From contig NZ_LR732707.1 of NCBI RefSeq assembly GCF_902506555.1, positions 2,193,290 through 2,257,289 on the forward strand: 64,000 nucleotides of DNA. The letters are read 5' to 3'. The notes beneath the pieces were generated by a model, which saw nothing but the letters and a program-made list of their open reading frames with translations, was not told the DNA's origin and ran no database searches. The stretch's first letter is position 1. Every line of letters starts with the position of its first letter. The position numbers and the translations under genes are program-made. Shown one piece after another: positions 1 to 8,952 of the stretch. This stretch comes from Sphingorhabdus sp. 109 (GTDB lineage: Bacteria; Pseudomonadota; Alphaproteobacteria; Sphingomonadales; Sphingomonadaceae).

Positions 1-2
1 AT

Positions 3-932
3 GGATTTCCTCGCTATGCCGCGATTATGCTGGCTTTCTGCTTTTCATCGACAGCCCAGTCAGCAGCAAATCCGAACGGTCAGGCTTCGCGCACCGCCAT
101 TGCCCCCGTCATCGAAATCGAGCGGAAATTTGTCCAGGGTCCCTTTGGCCAGGTCCATATCCGGGTTGCGAATCCGGCAGGCGAGAGCGCACGAACGCCT
201 CTCGTGCTGTTTCATCCGACGCCTTATTCCGGTGACTATTTCACTGCATTCATGAAAAATATGAGCAACGACCGCCAGGTGATCGCCATCGACACGCCCG
301 GCTATGGCGATTCGGATGCACCGGACTCCCTGCCGACGATTCGCGATTACGCCGAGTCCGCTGCCGCAGTGCTGGATAGCCTTGGCTTCCACCCCGGAGA
401 CGATCTCCAAATCGACGTTCTGGGCTATCATACAGGCAGCTTGATAGCAGCCGAACTTGCCTTGATCCGCCCGCAACTGGTGCGCCGGATTGTCCTTCCC
501 GGACTGCCCTTCTTTACCGGTGACGGACGAAAGGCAGCTTATGACCGCAATGCCAAACCGGACGAGATTGCCCAAGATGGCTCGCATCTGATTGAAAAAT
601 GGAAATTCTCTACCGGAGCGACCAGCGTCGGTCTCTCGCTCGCACGCGGACAAGAGCATTTCAATGATGCTATCCAATGCTATCCGGATTGCTGGAAAGC
701 CTATCATGCCGTGTTCACCTATGAATCGGACAAGCAGCTCGTAAAAATTACCCAGCCGGTTTTGCTGATGACCAATGCAGGCAGCCTCAAGGAAGAAACC
801 GAAGCAGCGCAAAAATATCTCAGAAGAGCGGAGCTGGTCGATTTTCCGGAAATCACTCTGGGCGGTTTTGACCTGCACACGGAGGCATTGGCTGACGCGG
901 TCCGCGGGTTTCTGGACGACGGCTCAAAATAA
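3..932 (+). CDS. Alpha/beta hydrolase-fold protein with signal peptide (5' end outside window)
   Basis: Alpha/beta hydrolase-fold protein, probably exported. The frame is open back to base 3, and the residues before the Met at 27 (arginine, then a hydrophobic run ending in an AQSA-type cleavage site) read as a signal peptide whose start lies upstream of the window. The oxyanion region reads LFHPTPYSG. Counting from the Met at 27, the nucleophile elbow reads G-Y-H-T-G-S (133-138), so His135 replaces the usual Ser. A late DLHTE motif fits the catalytic His. The hydrolases at 4679 and 35197 share the odd elbow. The next gene has its own operator, so this gene probably ends an upstream operon. 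Hydrolysis as the real activity is not certain. Confidence 0.75.
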   Translation, partial: GFPRYAAIMLAFCFSSTAQSAANPNGQASRTAIAPVIEIERKFVQGPFGQVHIRVANPAGESARTPLVLFHPTPYSGDYFTAFMKNMSNDRQVIAIDTPGYGDSDAPDSLPTIRDYAESAAAVLDSLGFHPGDDLQIDVLGYHTGSLIAAELALIRPQLVRRIVLPGLPFFTGDGRKAAYDRNAKPDEIAQDGSHLIEKWKFSTGATSVGLSLARGQEHFNDAIQCYPDCWKAYHAVFTYESDKQLVKITQPVLLMTNAGSLKEETEAAQKYLRRAELVDFPEITLGGFDLHTEALADAVRGFLDDGSK

Positions 933-936
933 AATA

Positions 937-962
937 GTCACAAATAGCGATTGCATTGTGAC
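937..962. other. Short inverted repeat between hydrolase and DUF1330 gene
   Basis: GTCACAA and TTGTGAC form perfect 7-base arms around a 12-base centre, directly after the hydrolase stop codon. No T-run follows, so a factor-independent terminator is doubtful. It could be a weak terminator hairpin or a second regulator site just upstream of the GntR-type operator at 977. Confidence 0.3.
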
Positions 963-976
963 AGCGCATCGGTAAT

Positions 977-988
977 TTGTCCGGACAA
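977..988. promoter_or_regulatory. GntR-family operator, copy 1 (TTGTCCGGACAA)
   Basis: Perfect 12-base palindrome TTGTCCGGACAA in the gap before the rightward operon 1007-6415. The same word recurs at 20954, 22904, 29270 and 35175, with one-base variants at 15234 and 22783. The GT-N4-AC skeleton fits HutC-type GntR regulators, one of which is encoded at 15234. It lies about 20 bases before the DUF1330 start codon, where a bound repressor would block transcription. Confidence 0.8.
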
Positions 989-1006
989 CTTTGAGGAGAA
1001 TCGTTC

Positions 1007-1312
1007 ATGCCAGCCTATATGATCGTAACGGCCAAGATTAAGGACCGGGACGCGTTCATCTCCGGCTATGGCGCCGCCGCCGGCGCGCTGGTTGAAAAAT
1101 TCGGCGGAAAATATGTGCTGCGCGGCCCCGGTGCCCAGTTGCTCGAGGGTGACTTTGGCGACGGCGCGTCCATGGTGATTTCCGAATGGCCAGACAAAGA
1201 CGCCGCAATCGCGTTCTGGAACAGCCCCGAATATGCAGAAGCCAAAAAACTCCGCGAAGACATCGCGGATGTCCAAGTTCTTTTAATCGAAAGCCCGAAA
1301 ATCAATGACTGA
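1007..1312 (+). CDS. DUF1330 family protein
   Basis: A 101-residue single-domain protein of the DUF1330 family, a dimeric alpha+beta barrel fold. The sequence has the N-terminal AYMIVTAKIKD strand, a central GGKYVLRG segment and a late ISEWPDKDAA helix start, and the length is usual for the family. Biochemical roles of the family are mostly unknown; members often sit in catabolic operons. A GAGGAG ribosome-binding site lies just before the ATG. It is the first gene of the operon behind operator copy 1, and its end overlaps the next start by eight bases. Confidence 0.85.
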   Translation: MPAYMIVTAKIKDRDAFISGYGAAAGALVEKFGGKYVLRGPGAQLLEGDFGDGASMVISEWPDKDAAIAFWNSPEYAEAKKLREDIADVQVLLIESPKIND

Positions 1313-1778
1313 TATTATCAAACGTACTACCCTGATGGTCCGCGATGGCGACCGTGCATCGCACTGGTATGAAACCGTGCTCGGCATGACCAAATGGATG
1401 GACACGCCGTTCACCCTGTCGGGTACGCAACTGGCCGCCGGCAAAAAAGGCGACCAGACCCGGCTGATCATTCTCAAATGTCAGGACGATCTGGTCGGAA
1501 TGATCGGCCTGCTGGAATGGCTGGATCCGAAAATGGATGCGCCGGATGAATTGCCCACCGAGATCAAGTTCGGAACCCCTGTCTTTGTGGTTGCTTCGGA
1601 AGACGCGAAAGGCGCCCTGGAAAGAGCGCGCGAGCTTGGATCGCGGATTCACTGCGAACCGCGCGAGTGGACCGTCACCGGCGCTGACGGCAAGAAGAAA
1701 GATATGATCGGCTGTTCCTTCTGGGATCTTGACGGCTATTTCTTCGAGGTGAACCAGATCGTAAAGGTGCACGATTAA
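1305..1778 (+). CDS. VOC (glyoxalase/bleomycin-resistance) family protein
   Basis: A 157-residue protein with one pair of VOC modules, a metal-binding fold used by dioxygenases, isomerases and lyases. The start TLMVRDGDRASHWYETVLGM is typical of module 1, and the end DLDGYFFEVNQI carries the acidic metal-ligand position of module 2. The substrate cannot be read from sequence. The start codon lies inside the end of the DUF1330 gene, and the stop is directly followed by the GTG of the next gene, so translation is coupled. It may catalyse a ring-opening or isomerisation step. Confidence 0.82.
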   Translation: MTDIIKRTTLMVRDGDRASHWYETVLGMTKWMDTPFTLSGTQLAAGKKGDQTRLIILKCQDDLVGMIGLLEWLDPKMDAPDELPTEIKFGTPVFVVASEDAKGALERARELGSRIHCEPREWTVTGADGKKKDMIGCSFWDLDGYFFEVNQIVKVHD

Positions 1779-2867
1779 GTGACCGCAGGCGGTATGGACG
1801 CTTTCGATCAGCTGGCTGCCGACAAGCGGATTGACGACAGCGCCAACTATCAGTGGCGCGTCGCTTCACGACCGGTCGGCAATGTGGTGCCATCCGATTT
1901 CGAATGGGCAGTTACCGACATTCCCGAACCGGCCGAGGGAGAGGTTCTGCTGAAAACGCATTATCTCGGCCTCGCACCGGTCATGCGTTTCTATATGCAG
2001 GGAACCGGTGCCGCCGGCGAGCGGGTTCTCGAACCGGGCGACGTGATCCACGGCCGGGGCGTGGCACAGGTTGTGAAGTCGCGCCATCCCGACTGGCGCG
2101 AAGGCGATATGGTTCAGGGCCAGATCGGCTGGCAGACCTACAAGACTTCAAAAATGACGGCACAGGAGAAATTCTTCGCGATGCCGAACAACGGCCTGCC
2201 CGCTGCGCTCGGCTCCGGCGTTCTCGGCATGACCGGCCTCTCTGCCCATGCCGGCCTGTTCGCTTGCGGCGATCCGCGAGAGGGTGACCGGATGGTACTT
2301 TCCGGAGCAGCCGGTGGCGTCGGATCTATGGTCAGCCAGATGGCGGCCAATGTCGCGGGCTGCGAAGTCGTCGGCATGGCTGGTGGGCCGGACAAATGCG
2401 CCTTCATCCTTGAGCACGGCTGTTCGCATGCGATCGACTATAAGGCGGAGAATATTGAACAGCGCCTCGATGAACTGCTGCCCGAGGGCATGGACCTTTA
2501 TTTTGACAATGTCGGCGGAGAGACTCTCGCGGCCTGCCTTGAACGGCTGCGGATGCACAGCCGCATCGTCCTCTGCGGATCGATCAGCGAATATACCCGC
2601 AAGGAGCCTTTTTCGCTGCCCAACTACACAAGATTACGCGCCACTGAATCCCGGATGCAGGGCTTTTTCGTCTACAATCATCTCCAGAACTGGGAGAAAG
2701 TGATGGATGATCTGGCCGGCTGGATACAGGATGGAAAGCTGAAACCCGTGCAGGATATCGAGGACGGTTTCCAGAATATGCCACGCGCGCTGGCGAATCT
2801 CTATTATGGCCGCAATGTCGGCGTGCAATGTTGCTCGGTTCGTGGTGAACCGGCGGAATGGAACTAA
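1779..2867 (+). CDS. NADP-dependent MDR oxidoreductase (prostaglandin reductase-like)
   Basis: A 362-residue medium-chain dehydrogenase/reductase of the zinc-independent type. The nucleotide-binding motif SGAAGGVGSMVSQ sits near residue 170, followed by a VGMAGGPDKC segment and a YFDNVGGE motif typical of the leukotriene B4 dehydrogenase/curcumin reductase branch. Such enzymes reduce activated C=C bonds with NADPH. The gene starts with GTG immediately after the VOC stop codon. The likely role is saturating an unsaturated intermediate of the island's pathway; the substrate is unknown. Confidence 0.85.
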   Translation: MTAGGMDAFDQLAADKRIDDSANYQWRVASRPVGNVVPSDFEWAVTDIPEPAEGEVLLKTHYLGLAPVMRFYMQGTGAAGERVLEPGDVIHGRGVAQVVKSRHPDWREGDMVQGQIGWQTYKTSKMTAQEKFFAMPNNGLPAALGSGVLGMTGLSAHAGLFACGDPREGDRMVLSGAAGGVGSMVSQMAANVAGCEVVGMAGGPDKCAFILEHGCSHAIDYKAENIEQRLDELLPEGMDLYFDNVGGETLAACLERLRMHSRIVLCGSISEYTRKEPFSLPNYTRLRATESRMQGFFVYNHLQNWEKVMDDLAGWIQDGKLKPVQDIEDGFQNMPRALANLYYGRNVGVQCCSVRGEPAEWN

Positions 2868-2877
2868 GGATAATATT

Positions 2878-3333
2878 ATGACGACCAAACAGTCAGTGCG
2901 CTTTCAACGCGCCAATTTTGTTGTTGAAGATATTGATAAAGCGCTGACTTTCTATCGCGATATACTCGATTTTGAAGTCACCTTCCGCAAGGGCCACAAT
3001 CCGGACAGCTATTCCATCCCGGTATTCGAGATTGCCGACGGTGCGGAACTGGGCTTTGCTATTCTTTCGCTGCCCGGCCAGCCGAGGGTGATGGCGCTTT
3101 CGGAAATCAAGAATGTTCCGCTGGCGCCGGTCCCCCATCCCCGCCGGAGCGCCATCGTCCTCGATGTTGCCGACCCCGACAAGGTCATGGCCGCCAGCGC
3201 TGCCCTGGGTCTGAAAGTATATGAAGAAGGCCGGTTGCAAACGCATGACGGCCGGATCGGGCGCGAGATCGGTATTGTCGATTTCGATGACAATCTTGTG
3301 GTTATCTACCAGATTCCGGATGCCCAATCGTGA
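2878..3333 (+). CDS. VOC family protein
   Basis: A second small VOC protein, 151 residues. It begins FQRANFVVEDIDKALTFYRD, which is module 1, and ends with the GIVDFDDNLVVIYQ strand of module 2. The ATG at 2878 follows an AAGGATAAT ribosome-binding region; a longer upstream frame would only run back into the previous gene. It overlaps the MFS gene by a GTGA junction. It is distinct in sequence from the VOC protein at 1305, so the two are probably different steps rather than a tandem duplication. Confidence 0.82.
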   Translation: MTTKQSVRFQRANFVVEDIDKALTFYRDILDFEVTFRKGHNPDSYSIPVFEIADGAELGFAILSLPGQPRVMALSEIKNVPLAPVPHPRRSAIVLDVADPDKVMAASAALGLKVYEEGRLQTHDGRIGREIGIVDFDDNLVVIYQIPDAQS

Positions 3334-4682
3334 GCGGTGACGCGGCGGCGGATGCAATGGCGTCTCCGCCGCGCAAACCCTATCCCAGCGCGGCTGCCGG
3401 CTGGTTTCTCGTGGTCATGCTGACCATCGCCTATATTTTCAGCTTTGTTGACCGCTATATTCTCGGATTGCTGATCGAACCGATCAAGGCCGAATTCGGC
3501 CTGACCGATCGTTCCATCGGCTGGCTGCTCAGCGCTTTCACCCTCGTCTACGGCTTCGTCGGTATTTTCATGGGCTGGCTGATCGATCGCGGCAAGCGCA
3601 TCTGGATCGTGTCGATCGGGGTCGCCTTGTGGTCTCTCGCCACCATCGCCACCGGCACCGCCAAGAATTTCATGCAGCTGTTTGCCGCCCGCATGGGCGT
3701 CGGTATCGGAGAAGCGACGCTCAGTCCGGCGACCTTCTCCATGATCGGCGACAGCTTCCCGACCGAGAAACGCGGCAAGCCGATTGCTTTCTATTCTTCT
3801 GCCCTGCCCGTAGGGGCGGGGCTTGCCTCGCTGCTTAGCGGTGCGATTATTGCTTGGACGGCCTCGGGCGGCACACAGTCGCTGCCGCTTTTCGGGGAAC
3901 TGTCGCCATGGCGCTTCTCGCTGATCCTGGTCGGTTTGCCGGGCCTGGTCTTCGCCCTGTTCTTCCTGTTGATGAAAGAACCGGCGCGGCGTCCGGCTGT
4001 GGCTTCCGCCGACGTGATCAGCGGCAGCGGATTCACCGATGCCCTGACCTATATCTGGCGCAACCGTCTTCTCTATCTCGGTTTTCTGCTGCTGGTCGGC
4101 ACCATGACGGCCATCGCCTATAGCCAGGGTTTTCTCGCCCCGACCTTCGAGCGGACCTGGGGCTGGTCGCCGCAAAAATATGCCTTTGTCAACGGTGTCG
4201 CGCTACTGATCATCGGTCCGGCCAACATGCTGCTGATGGGCACGATTTCCGACTGGTGGACAAACAAGGGAGTGAAGGACGCATCCCTGCGCCTGATGTA
4301 TATCGGCTTCCTGATCATGGTGCCGACCGCGTCAATTCCGCTGTTCATGCCCAGCGCCGAACTGGCCTTTTTCATCCTGTGCATCAACACCGTCGGCATC
4401 GGTATCGTCTCCGCGATCGGGGTCACCGCCCTGCTGGTGATTACGCCGGCCCAGATCCGCGGCCAGATCGTCGCCATATATTATCTCTCGATCAGCTGGT
4501 TCGGTTCGCTCGGCCCTATTGTTGTCGGCGAGTTGTCGAGCAGCGTTTTTGGCGAAGACAATATCCGCTATGCTGTCGCGGCAGTGCCGGTCATTTTCGG
4601 CATCATCCCCTTTCTGATGATGCCCCTCACCCGTCGCCTCTATCGTGAACAGATGGCGCGCCTGAAGGATTCAACCGAATGA
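3330..4682 (+). CDS. MFS transporter (spinster-like)
   Basis: A 450-residue major facilitator superfamily permease with about twelve hydrophobic segments. The first membrane segment ends SFVDRYILGLLIEPIK, which is typical of spinster/hexuronate-type carriers common in sphingomonad catabolic clusters. The loop after segment 2 contains GWLIDRGKR, the MFS signature region. GTG start overlapping the VOC stop, and ATGA overlap with the next gene. It probably imports the substrate or an intermediate of this pathway; direction and substrate are inferred from context only. Confidence 0.88.
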   Translation: MSGDAAADAMASPPRKPYPSAAAGWFLVVMLTIAYIFSFVDRYILGLLIEPIKAEFGLTDRSIGWLLSAFTLVYGFVGIFMGWLIDRGKRIWIVSIGVALWSLATIATGTAKNFMQLFAARMGVGIGEATLSPATFSMIGDSFPTEKRGKPIAFYSSALPVGAGLASLLSGAIIAWTASGGTQSLPLFGELSPWRFSLILVGLPGLVFALFFLLMKEPARRPAVASADVISGSGFTDALTYIWRNRLLYLGFLLLVGTMTAIAYSQGFLAPTFERTWGWSPQKYAFVNGVALLIIGPANMLLMGTISDWWTNKGVKDASLRLMYIGFLIMVPTASIPLFMPSAELAFFILCINTVGIGIVSAIGVTALLVITPAQIRGQIVAIYYLSISWFGSLGPIVVGELSSSVFGEDNIRYAVAAVPVIFGIIPFLMMPLTRRLYREQMARLKDSTE

Positions 4683-5485
4683 TTATCAAAGGCTATTCCG
4701 ACGGTCCGTTTGGCCAGATACACTGGCGGATGCTGGAACCGGAACAGACACCCACGCAGCCGGATCTCTATTGCCTGCATCCGGCGCCGTTCAGCGGTCT
4801 GGCCTATCGTTCGATCATGCCCTTTCTCGCTCGCGATCGCCGGGTGATCGCACCGGATTTCCCGGGCCACGGAGGATCGGACAGCTTCAAACCGGAACCG
4901 TCAATCGGCGAATATGCCCGGGCGATGATAGCCGTCGTGGAAGATCTGTCGCTCGAGGCGCCGGTCGACGTGACCGGATTTCATACCGGCAATCTGGTCG
5001 CGGTGGAGATGGCGCTCGAAAATGTCGGCCATATCCGGAAGATGGCACTGGTCGATGTCCCGGCATTCGATCCGGAAACCCGCGCCAAATTCCTGCCCAC
5101 TGCCGGCAAGCCGCTGAATATCACCCCTGACCTCTCGTGCCTCGAAAAGGCCTGGGACATGGGCATGACAAAGCGTCTGGAAAGCCAGGGGCCCGACCGC
5201 AGTTTCGAGATGTTTGTCGAACAGCTGCGTCACGGCACCGGTATGAACGCCGCTTTCCACGCTGCCTTCTCCTATGATGTGGAAGACCGTTTGCCAGCCG
5301 TGACCTGCCCCTCCCTGATTTTGGCTTCGCAATCCGGCTTGCTCGAAGCAACCCGACGCGCGGCCGGACTTGTGCCGACGGCCCGGCTGGTCGAACGATT
5401 AGATATCAAGCGGGCGGTACTGGACGAGGCGGCAGAACAGACAGCCGCGGAAATCGTGAGATTTCTGGATGAGGCCGACCGTTGA
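4679..5485 (+). CDS. Alpha/beta hydrolase-fold protein with His in the nucleophile elbow
   Basis: A 268-residue alpha/beta hydrolase-fold protein without a signal peptide. It parallels the protein at the left edge: GPFGQIHWRM at the start, CLHPAPFSG as oxyanion region and DFPGHGGSD after strand 4. The elbow reads G-F-H-T-G-N (100-105), with His102 where Ser is usual. The C-terminal helix region also lacks an obvious catalytic His. It may therefore be a non-hydrolytic member, such as a lyase or binding protein. Coupled by ATGA to the MFS gene and TTGA to the next. Confidence 0.78.
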   Translation: MIIKGYSDGPFGQIHWRMLEPEQTPTQPDLYCLHPAPFSGLAYRSIMPFLARDRRVIAPDFPGHGGSDSFKPEPSIGEYARAMIAVVEDLSLEAPVDVTGFHTGNLVAVEMALENVGHIRKMALVDVPAFDPETRAKFLPTAGKPLNITPDLSCLEKAWDMGMTKRLESQGPDRSFEMFVEQLRHGTGMNAAFHAAFSYDVEDRLPAVTCPSLILASQSGLLEATRRAAGLVPTARLVERLDIKRAVLDEAAEQTAAEIVRFLDEADR

Positions 5486-5784
5486 AAATATTTGCAATCT
5501 ATTGCACCGACAAACCGGACAGCGCGCAGAAACGGCAGGAAACCCGTGATGCTCATTTCGCCCATATCGAGGCAACGCTCGCAAATTTTTGCATCGCCGG
5601 CCCGCTTCGGGATGAGAAGGGTGCCACGACCGGATCCCTTCTCATCGTCAAGGCGCAGGACGCAGATGAAGCACGGAAATATCTGGAAGCCGACCCCTAT
5701 TTTGATGCCGCGATCTGGGCCGATATCCGGATCACGGAATTCATTCCCGCAGCCGGCGACTGGATCGGCGGAAAAATCTGGTGA
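5482..5784 (+). CDS. YciI family protein
   Basis: A 100-residue protein of the YciI/ferredoxin-like alpha+beta barrel family. The sequence shows the usual pattern: Asp-Pro-type N-terminus, a His on the first helix (RDAHFAHIE), an IAGPLRDEKG strand and DPYFDAAIW near the end. A related fold in muconolactone isomerase and chlorophyllide-type enzymes makes an isomerase or dehydrochlorinase role possible, but none is demonstrated. It starts with TTG overlapping the hydrolase stop codon. Confidence 0.8.
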   Translation: MKIFAIYCTDKPDSAQKRQETRDAHFAHIEATLANFCIAGPLRDEKGATTGSLLIVKAQDADEARKYLEADPYFDAAIWADIRITEFIPAAGDWIGGKIW

Positions 5785-5815
5785 CATCCCTCGCTAGCGA
5801 GAAAGGCCTACGCAA

Positions 5816-6415
5816 ATGACACGTATCAAACCCCTGTCACTGGAAGAGCTTCCTGACGAAACGCGGGCATCGCTGAAATTTTCGGAAAACCTGATGGGCT
5901 ATGTCCCCAATTCGGTCATGACCATGGCGCGCTGGCCCGAGCTGCTGTCGGCATTCCGCGGTCTGGTGTCGGTAATTTACGGTGACAGCGCGATCGACAA
6001 TGGCCTCAAACGACTGATTGGCGCCGTGGTCAGCGCGGCAGCCGGATGCCAGTATTGCATGGCGCATACAACGCTCGGCGCGCGGGATACGGGTGTCGAG
6101 AAGGACAAGATTGCCGCCGTCTGGGAATATCAGACCAGCGAATTGTTCAGCGCTGCGGAGCGCGCCGCGCTCGATCTCGCCTTTGCCGCCGGGCAAATCC
6201 CCAATGCTGCCAACGACGACCATTTTGCGGCGCTCGATCCGCATTTTGACGAACGACAGAAGACCGAAATCATCGCCGTGATCAGCATGTTCGGCTTTCT
6301 CAATCGCTGGAACGACAGCCTGGCCACCGCACTCGAGGACAAGCCGTTTGAATCGGCCAGTGCGCTGTTCACTCCCGACCAGTGGCAGCCGGGGCAGCAC
6401 CGCAGGACGTCCTAA
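5816..6415 (+). CDS. Carboxymuconolactone decarboxylase/AhpD-like protein
   Basis: A 199-residue alpha-helical protein of the CMD/AhpD superfamily. The active-site signature is CQYCMAHTT near residue 80, with the CxxC pair and following His found in peroxidase-related members. The N-terminal SLEELPDETRASLKF and the MGYVPNS segment match the peroxidase-related subfamily. It probably handles peroxides or reactive intermediates, or acts on a lactone. It is the last gene of the rightward operon and converges on the VOC gene ending at 6421, leaving only five bases between stop codons. Confidence 0.82.
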   Translation: MTRIKPLSLEELPDETRASLKFSENLMGYVPNSVMTMARWPELLSAFRGLVSVIYGDSAIDNGLKRLIGAVVSAAAGCQYCMAHTTLGARDTGVEKDKIAAVWEYQTSELFSAAERAALDLAFAAGQIPNAANDDHFAALDPHFDERQKTEIIAVISMFGFLNRWNDSLATALEDKPFESASALFTPDQWQPGQHRRTS

Positions 6416-6420
6416 TACGG

Positions 6421-7323
6421 CTAGCCGATTTCAATCAGTTCCAGCAATTCCCCGGCCGGCCCCGTGGTGGTGCCTGTCCGACGCCCGCAATAAGGCGCTG
6501 CCTGGCGGGCCAGCGGCGGCGTTATCCAGTCGACGGCGAGCTGGTCCAGATCATTGACCGCCAGGCTGACCAGCGCATTGCCGGGTGGCAGCATACCCTC
6601 ATGGTGCCCGCGATCCGTGGCTTCTTCAGGATAATCATCCACCTCGATAATCGGCAGCCGGCCGTTTTGCACCATGGTCAGGTCGGACAAAGTATCGGCG
6701 GGCAGGCCAAAGGCATTATTGATCATGCTGTAGGCCAGCGTGTAGGTGTCAGCCTCGGTCAATCGAATCCGCTCGCAATACCATTTCACCGTGGCGGTAC
6801 GATCCGGCGTGGCCAGAATGACAATGAAGATATGATCGGTGGACGACTGCGCTTTGGGTAAATCAGAGGTTGGGGTATTGTCACGGACCTCGTTGAGATA
6901 GACCATTTCCCGGCCGGTCCCCAGCACCTGCATCGGCACGAAATAGGGCAGCCCGGCCAGTTCCTTGGGCGGGCCGACAATGTCGAAACCGCTGCCGGTC
7001 AGACGGTCCGGCCAGCCAAATACATCCTGTACCGTCAGCTCGTAGGCCGCCCAGCCGTAGGTCGTCGTCGGCTTGAATCCGGGATGATCCGGCTGCTCCA
7101 CCAGCCGGATATGGCAATCGGCGCCGCTGGCCGGTTGCAGGGCCGCCATCGGCGCGCCGGAGCTTTTCGGGCATCCCCAGCTGGCTGCGAGACTGGCGGA
7201 GAGCGCTCCCTGTTCGACAAGGGTCATTCCGAGTATATCGCGATAGTCGCGCAACGCAGCCTCCAGATCCGGAACCACGGCGACCCCGCCCAGTATTGCC
7301 CCGTGGTGCAGTTCGTGAGTCAT
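6421..7323 (-). CDS. Two-domain VOC family protein
   Basis: A 300-residue protein with two VOC regions, beginning HHGAILGGVAVVPDLEAALRDYRD and with a second module near residue 155 (HIFIVILATPDRTATVKWY). The size and duplication resemble dioxygenase-like members. I chose the ATG at 7323, one base beyond the stop of the upstream enoyl-CoA hydratase gene; a longer frame would run into that gene. Last gene of the leftward operon 15207-6421. The substrate is not recognisable. Confidence 0.78.
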   Translation of the reverse strand: MTHELHHGAILGGVAVVPDLEAALRDYRDILGMTLVEQGALSASLAASWGCPKSSGAPMAALQPASGADCHIRLVEQPDHPGFKPTTTYGWAAYELTVQDVFGWPDRLTGSGFDIVGPPKELAGLPYFVPMQVLGTGREMVYLNEVRDNTPTSDLPKAQSSTDHIFIVILATPDRTATVKWYCERIRLTEADTYTLAYSMINNAFGLPADTLSDLTMVQNGRLPIIEVDDYPEEATDRGHHEGMLPPGNALVSLAVNDLDQLAVDWITPPLARQAAPYCGRRTGTTTGPAGELLELIEIG

Positions 7324-7324
7324 A

Positions 7325-8089
7325 TCAGAATTCCGGCTTTCTCTTCTCCAGAAACGCGCGCACGCCTTCCTTGAAATCATCGCCATCGAAAGCGGCGTTG
7401 AACAAGGCTCGGGATGCCTCGTCATCATCCGCCTGCCCTTCCAGGATGCGCCGGATGACCTGTTTGCTCATCCGCTGGCTGTGCGAGGATACCGAGGCCA
7501 TGGTTGTCGCCATTGCCATCGCGTCTTCATAAGGTTCGTCCGCGAGCAGGGTGATCAGCCCGATGCGCAGCGCTTCTTCAGCTGACATGATCTGCCCGGT
7601 GAACAATATCCGTTTGGCCTGTGACGGTCCGACCGCGTCGACCAGCAATTTCGTGTCATGCAATGGGTAGACGAGGCCAAGTTTCGCCGGTGTGATGCCA
7701 AAGCGGGCCGCCGGCCCGGCGATGCGGATATCGCAGGCCAGGGCGATGCCGCAACCGCCACCGATACAGTCTCCGTCAATCACCGCGATCGTCGGCTTGG
7801 GCGCCTGCGCCAGATCATGCTGGACCTTGCCGATCGCGGCCTGGTTTTTGGCGCGCCAGACCGGGTCGCTCGATCCTGTGCCAAATTCCCCGATATCCGC
7901 GCCAGCGCAAAAGGCGCTGTTCTTGGTGCTGGCATTGACGGTCAGGACCCGGATGGAATCGTCGGCCATTGCGTCCGCAAGCAGCTCGGGAAACAGTTCC
8001 CACATATCCTGCGTGAAGGCATTGCGCTTTTCCGGACGATCGATCAGCAGATGTGCGATCTTGCCGTTTTTTTCCAGTCGCAGGCTCAT
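7325..8089 (-). CDS. Enoyl-CoA hydratase/isomerase family protein
   Basis: A 254-residue crotonase-fold enzyme. The oxyanion-hole segments are visible: SAFCAGADIGEF (first loop) and DGDCIGGGCGIALACDIRIA (second loop), followed by FGITPAKLGLVYP. Crotonase members hydrate, isomerise or hydrolyse acyl-CoAs. The ATG at 8089 overlaps the stop of the upstream gene (ATGA) and gives a normal-length protein. It would act on a CoA ester produced by the ligase encoded at 11274 or by the island's CoA-transferases. Confidence 0.86.
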   Translation of the reverse strand: MSLRLEKNGKIAHLLIDRPEKRNAFTQDMWELFPELLADAMADDSIRVLTVNASTKNSAFCAGADIGEFGTGSSDPVWRAKNQAAIGKVQHDLAQAPKPTIAVIDGDCIGGGCGIALACDIRIAGPAARFGITPAKLGLVYPLHDTKLLVDAVGPSQAKRILFTGQIMSAEEALRIGLITLLADEPYEDAMAMATTMASVSSHSQRMSKQVIRRILEGQADDDEASRALFNAAFDGDDFKEGVRAFLEKRKPEF

Positions 8090-8952
8090 GCCGGATCCAC
8101 CTTTGCCAGATGCCGGGCAATCTGGTGCCGGCTGGTCACCCAGACATCCTTTCTCGAGCGGACATGTTTGAGAAATTCCTCGAACGCCCATATCCGGCCA
8201 GGCCGACCGATGATCCGCAAATGCAGGCCAAGCGACATCATCTTCGGATTGCCTGCTTCGCCCTCGCGATAGATCTGGTCGAAATTATGCTTCGCATAAT
8301 CCAGCCATTGCTGCGGCGTCATCGCCGGATCGGTCCACATTTTCATGTCATTGCTGTCAAGCTGATAGGGCACGATGGCCAGCGGCTTGGCGGGTACGGT
8401 CTGCTTGTCCCAGAAGGGAATATCACCGGAATAGTCATCCATATGATAGGCAAAGCCCTCCTCGATCAGCAGGCGCCGCGTATTGTCGGTGTGGAAATAG
8501 CGCGACAGCCAGCCATAGGGGCGCACGCCGACACTTTTCTCGATTGACGTGACAGCCTTGCGGATAAACTCGCGCTCCTTGTCTTCGTCCATCTTGAACT
8601 GGTGGACCCAGCGATAGCCATGGCTGACCGGTTCGTGCCCGAGATCAGCAATCGCCTGGGCGATTTCGGGATGATTTTCCAGGCTCATCGCCGCCACTGT
8701 CCAGCTTGCCATGATCTCATAGTCACGGAGCAGTTTGACAATCCGCGGCGCCCCGGCCTTGATGCCGTAGAGATAATTGCTCTCATTGCCATAGTTGCGG
8801 ATCGGCGACTTGATATGGATACCCAGTTCATCGACCGGTTCCATCCCGCGATCGCCGCGCGCGATGGTCATCTCGCTGCCTTCCTCGACATTGACGACGA
8901 TGCTCAGCGCCATTTTCGCGCCATCCGGCCAGTCCATGCGTTCTTCCTGCAT
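8086..8952 (-). CDS. PuuE/imidase-like polysaccharide deacetylase-fold hydrolase
   Basis: A 288-residue protein of the NodB-fold branch that contains allantoinase PuuE and, in the family as I know it, bacterial cyclic imide hydrolases. Visible signatures are VVNVEEGSE near residue 20, GHEPVSHGYRWVH in the middle (metal and catalytic His region), RPYGWLSRYFHTDNTRRLL, and the C-terminal GLHLRIIGRPGRI that PuuE proteins share. These enzymes open cyclic amides or imides rather than deacetylating sugars. Start ATG overlaps the SDR stop (TGATG). With the amidase at 10069 it could form an imide to half-amide to acid sequence. Confidence 0.82.
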   Translation of the reverse strand: MQEERMDWPDGAKMALSIVVNVEEGSEMTIARGDRGMEPVDELGIHIKSPIRNYGNESNYLYGIKAGAPRIVKLLRDYEIMASWTVAAMSLENHPEIAQAIADLGHEPVSHGYRWVHQFKMDEDKEREFIRKAVTSIEKSVGVRPYGWLSRYFHTDNTRRLLIEEGFAYHMDDYSGDIPFWDKQTVPAKPLAIVPYQLDSNDMKMWTDPAMTPQQWLDYAKHNFDQIYREGEAGNPKMMSLGLHLRIIGRPGRIWAFEEFLKHVRSRKDVWVTSRHQIARHLAKVDPA